Origin: Hyphomicrobium sp.
GTDB taxonomy: Bacteria; Pseudomonadota; Alphaproteobacteria; Rhizobiales; Hyphomicrobiaceae
DNA length: 64,000 nt
Reading direction: 5' to 3'
Assembly: GCA_013141015.1 (NCBI GenBank)
Contig: JABFRT010000023.1
Span: 62,001 to 126,000 of the forward strand
A program made the translations under genes and the position numbers. The notes beneath the pieces were generated by a model, which was not told where the DNA came from, did no database searches, and saw only the letters and a list, made by a program, of their open reading frames with translations. Below, piece by piece: positions 61,895-64,000 of the stretch. Each line of letters starts with the position of its first letter. Within the stretch, counting starts at the first letter, position 1.

Positions 61895-63316
61895 CTAGCC
61901 CTTGACGCGCTCTTTTTCCAACCGCTTAGACCAGGCGCGTGCGCTTTTTGCGACGTTCTGTGGCGCGGTTCCCCCATAGGAGACCCGGCTTTTGACTGAA
62001 TTTTCAACGCTCAGCACCGAAAACACGGCTTTTGTGATGCGCGGCTCGATTTTTTGCATGTCCGTCAACGGCATATGCTCCAGGTCGAGACCTAGGTTTT
62101 CCGCCGCCTTGACGATTGAGCCGGTGACGTGGTGAGCGTCGCGGAACGGCATTTTCAGCTCGCGCACCAGCCAGTCGGCCAGATCGGTGGCGGTTGAATA
62201 GCCGCGCCCCGCCGCCGTGCGCATGACTTCCGGCACCGGCTCCAAGTCAGCGATCATGCCGGCCATAGCGGCGATCACCAGTTTGAGACTGTCGAGCGCG
62301 TCGAAGGTGACTTCCTTGTCTTCCTGCATGTCCTTGGAATAGGCAAGCGGCAGGCCCTTCATGACCATTGCCAGCGATTGGAAGCTGCCGGCGATCCGGC
62401 CAACCTTGGCGCGCGAGAGTTCGGCCGCGTCCGGGTTGCGCTTTTGCGGCATGATCGACGAGCCGGTGGTGAACTTGTCGGTCAAGGTGATGAAACCGAA
62501 CTGCGGCGTCATCCAGATCACGATTTCTTCGGCAAGCCGCGAGAAGTGGATGGCGGCGATAGTTGCGCAGCTCAGCGTCTCAAGCGCGAAATCGCGATCC
62601 GAGACGCCGTCGAGCGAATTGGCCATCGGCCGGTCAAAACCCAGCTTTTCAGCGGTTAAATGCCGGTCAATCGGGAACGACGTGCCAGCCAGCGCCGCTG
62701 ACCCGAGCGGACTTTCATTAAGCCGCTTGCGCGCGTCCTGGAACCGGCCACGGTCGCGGCCGATCATTTCAACGTAGGCCAGCAGGTGATGGCCAAACGT
62801 GACGGGTTGCGCGGGTTGCAGATGAGTAAAGCCCGGCATGACGGTGGCGGCGTGCGCTTCAGCCTTGGCCACAAGTGCGCGCTGCACGCCGGCCAGCGCG
62901 TCTTCGATGCCGTCAATCTGATCGCGGACCCACAGCCGGAAATCGGTCGCGACCTGATCATTGCGCGACCGCGCGGTGTGCAGGCGGCCAGCCGCCGTGC
63001 CAATGATATCTTTCAGGCGGCTTTCGACGTTCATGTGGACGTCTTCGAGGCTGCGCGAATACTTAAACGTTCCGCCGTCAATCTCGGCCAAAACCGCGTC
63101 CAAACCCTTGGCGATCTCTTTGGCGTCGGCCTTCGTAATGATGCCCTGTTCAGCTAGCATGGCCGCATGCGCCTTGGAGCCCCGGATATCCTGGCCGGCC
63201 AAACGCTTGTCGAAATCGATGGAGACATTTATCTGCTGCATGATCTCGGCAGGTGACATTGCGAAGCGGCCACCCCACATAGCATTCGAAGGGTCGTTAG
63301 CAGGTTTGTCTGACAC
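61895..63316 (-). CDS. argH: Argininosuccinate lyase
   Basis: 473 residues. Final step of arginine synthesis (argininosuccinate to arginine and fumarate); fumarase/aspartase superfamily. Motifs [61 protein letters not shown] and the signature [16 protein letters not shown] are complete. Cytoplasmic tetramer. Divergent from the TlpA-like gene with a 60-bp gap. Confidence 0.96.
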   Translation of the reverse strand: MSDKPANDPSNAMWGGRFAMSPAEIMQQINVSIDFDKRLAGQDIRGSKAHAAMLAEQGIITKADAKEIAKGLDAVLAEIDGGTFKYSRSLEDVHMNVESRLKDIIGTAAGRLHTARSRNDQVATDFRLWVRDQIDGIEDALAGVQRALVAKAEAHAATVMPGFTHLQPAQPVTFGHHLLAYVEMIGRDRGRFQDARKRLNESPLGSAALAGTSFPIDRHLTAEKLGFDRPMANSLDGVSDRDFALETLSCATIAAIHFSRLAEEIVIWMTPQFGFITLTDKFTTGSSIMPQKRNPDAAELSRAKVGRIAGSFQSLAMVMKGLPLAYSKDMQEDKEVTFDALDSLKLVIAAMAGMIADLEPVPEVMRTAAGRGYSTATDLADWLVRELKMPFRDAHHVTGSIVKAAENLGLDLEHMPLTDMQKIEPRITKAVFSVLSVENSVKSRVSYGGTAPQNVAKSARAWSKRLEKERVKG

Positions 63317-63376
63317 AGCGGGCGGTCTCCGTCGAAATCGGGGGCGAATGCGGGCGCAAAGGATTTTTGAGGACCT

Positions 63377-64000
63377 ATGAGCACGGACAATAAAGGCAGC
63401 AATGGCCTGATGATTTTCGCGATTGCCGCGCTCATGGGCTTTGCGGGTTCGTATTACTTCACTCAGAGCCGTCCTGACAACGCGCCATCAGCGCCCGCCC
63501 GCGTCGAAAAGGCCGCCCAAGATGCGGCCCAGGCCCGGTCTGAGCCGAAAACAGGGCAGATGGCAGCTTTTGTCACCAAGAAGACGCCAGAGGCTCTGCC
63601 CGACATTGCGTTCAACGACGCGAGTGGCAAGCAGATCAAGCTTTCGGATTTCAAAGGCCGCGCCGTGCTGCTGAACCTTTGGGCCACGTGGTGCGCCCCG
63701 TGCCGCGAGGAAATGCCGTCGCTCGACCGGCTGCAGGTGGCGCTCGGCTCGGACAAGTTTGAGGTTGTCGCGCTCAGCATCGACCGGCAAGGCGTCGAGG
63801 CGTCCAAGAAGTTCCTCGACGAGGTTAAGGCGAAGGCGCTGAAACTCTACGTCGATGCGACAGCCAAGCAGGGCACGGCGCTCAAAATTGTCGGCATGCC
63901 GACCACGATTTTGATTGGCAAGGATGGTCTTGAAATTGGCCGCCTTGCGGGCCCGGCGGAATGGGATTCCGAAGATGCCAAAAAGCTGATCGACGCGGCG
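63377..64000 (+). CDS. tlpA: TlpA-like thiol:disulfide interchange protein (3' partial)
   Basis: 208 codons before the window edge. ATG 63377 follows GAGGAC. N-terminal anchor helix ([18 protein letters not shown]), then a linker, then a thioredoxin domain with [15 protein letters not shown] (active-site CAPC) and [12 protein letters not shown] (cis-Pro). TlpA is a periplasmic reductant for cytochrome oxidase maturation in Bradyrhizobium. Divergent from argH, as in relatives. The end is outside the window. Confidence 0.9.
   Translation, partial: MSTDNKGSNGLMIFAIAALMGFAGSYYFTQSRPDNAPSAPARVEKAAQDAAQARSEPKTGQMAAFVTKKTPEALPDIAFNDASGKQIKLSDFKGRAVLLNLWATWCAPCREEMPSLDRLQVALGSDKFEVVALSIDRQGVEASKKFLDEVKAKALKLYVDATAKQGTALKIVGMPTTILIGKDGLEIGRLAGPAEWDSEDAKKLIDAA

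Noticed and set aside
1-64000. tRNA or rRNA genes
   Set aside because: No cloverleaf-like sequences or conserved T-loop with acceptor stems were found by eye; a dedicated scan could not be run.

Overview
The window looks like a chromosomal segment from an alphaproteobacterium of the Hyphomicrobiales (Rhizobiales), nearest in gene content and order to the Xanthobacteraceae/Bradyrhizobiaceae. This rests on chpT, DUF1134/EipA, an RNase E with an acidic insert in its S1 domain, the yfgM-bamB-der-panB block, the DUF47-pit pair, the guaB-MAPEG-rsmB-guaA block, and many small secreted proteins. Composition is GC-rich almost throughout. No tRNA, rRNA or CRISPR array was seen. Assignments come from reading motifs; no database search was run.

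Positions 1-10.9 kb: the 3' end of an RTX-type protein; a P1B-5 metal ATPase with a C-terminal hemerythrin domain; a perfect FixK/FNR box before a small cysteine-rich DUF6455 gene; a coiled-coil membrane protein; EipA-like DUF1134; cysQ; chpT and a single-domain response regulator with a perfect CtrA box between them; then small secreted proteins and a cold-shock gene. 11-17.9 kb: rlmJ, holC, der, bamB, a YfgM-like protein and panB. 18-26.6 kb: an L,D-transpeptidase split by a frameshift, NnrU, an endonuclease/exonuclease/phosphatase, a tight operon of three methyltransferases (one a bacterial protein-arginine-methyltransferase-like enzyme), MltB, and prfB with its programmed frameshift. 26.8-42.5 kb: mrcA, an amidase, rne with an 824-bp upstream gap, a DUF47-pit operon behind a Pho box, an M48 protease, a DsbA-like protein, aroQ, accB-accC and aat. 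42.6-51.6 kb: three small secreted proteins, guaA, an acyltransferase-SGNH protein, tspO, rsmB, MAPEG and guaB.

52.2-61.6 kb is the accessory part. It holds a palindromic repeat, a less GC-rich stretch with an Imm11-type immunity gene and a stand-alone AHH-type nuclease toxin domain, and two nearly identical 1.86-kb IS110 units in direct orientation. Each unit carries an intact-length transposase region, about 600 bp of hairpin-rich noncoding DNA upstream of it (candidate bridge-RNA region), and an inverted 286-bp copy of the transposase 3' end at the far side, so the unit has long terminal inverted repeats that IS110 elements normally lack. The units bracket rlmE (decayed), ppx and an M15 peptidase. 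At each right end the stop codon of the neighbouring minus-strand gene (rlmE, RAYT) is the TAG made by the unit terminus. An exact 40-bp sequence found in both units also supplies the ribosome-binding site of the immunity gene. A RAYT transposase lies directly beside the second unit. After it come a LptM-like lipoprotein, argH and the start of a TlpA-like thioredoxin.

Strongest leads: the IS110 units, including a paired compensatory change in a hairpin between them; the toxin-immunity remnant that shares repeats with them; the PRMT-like methyltransferase; and the regulatory boxes (FixK, CtrA, Pho) that match the functions of adjacent genes.
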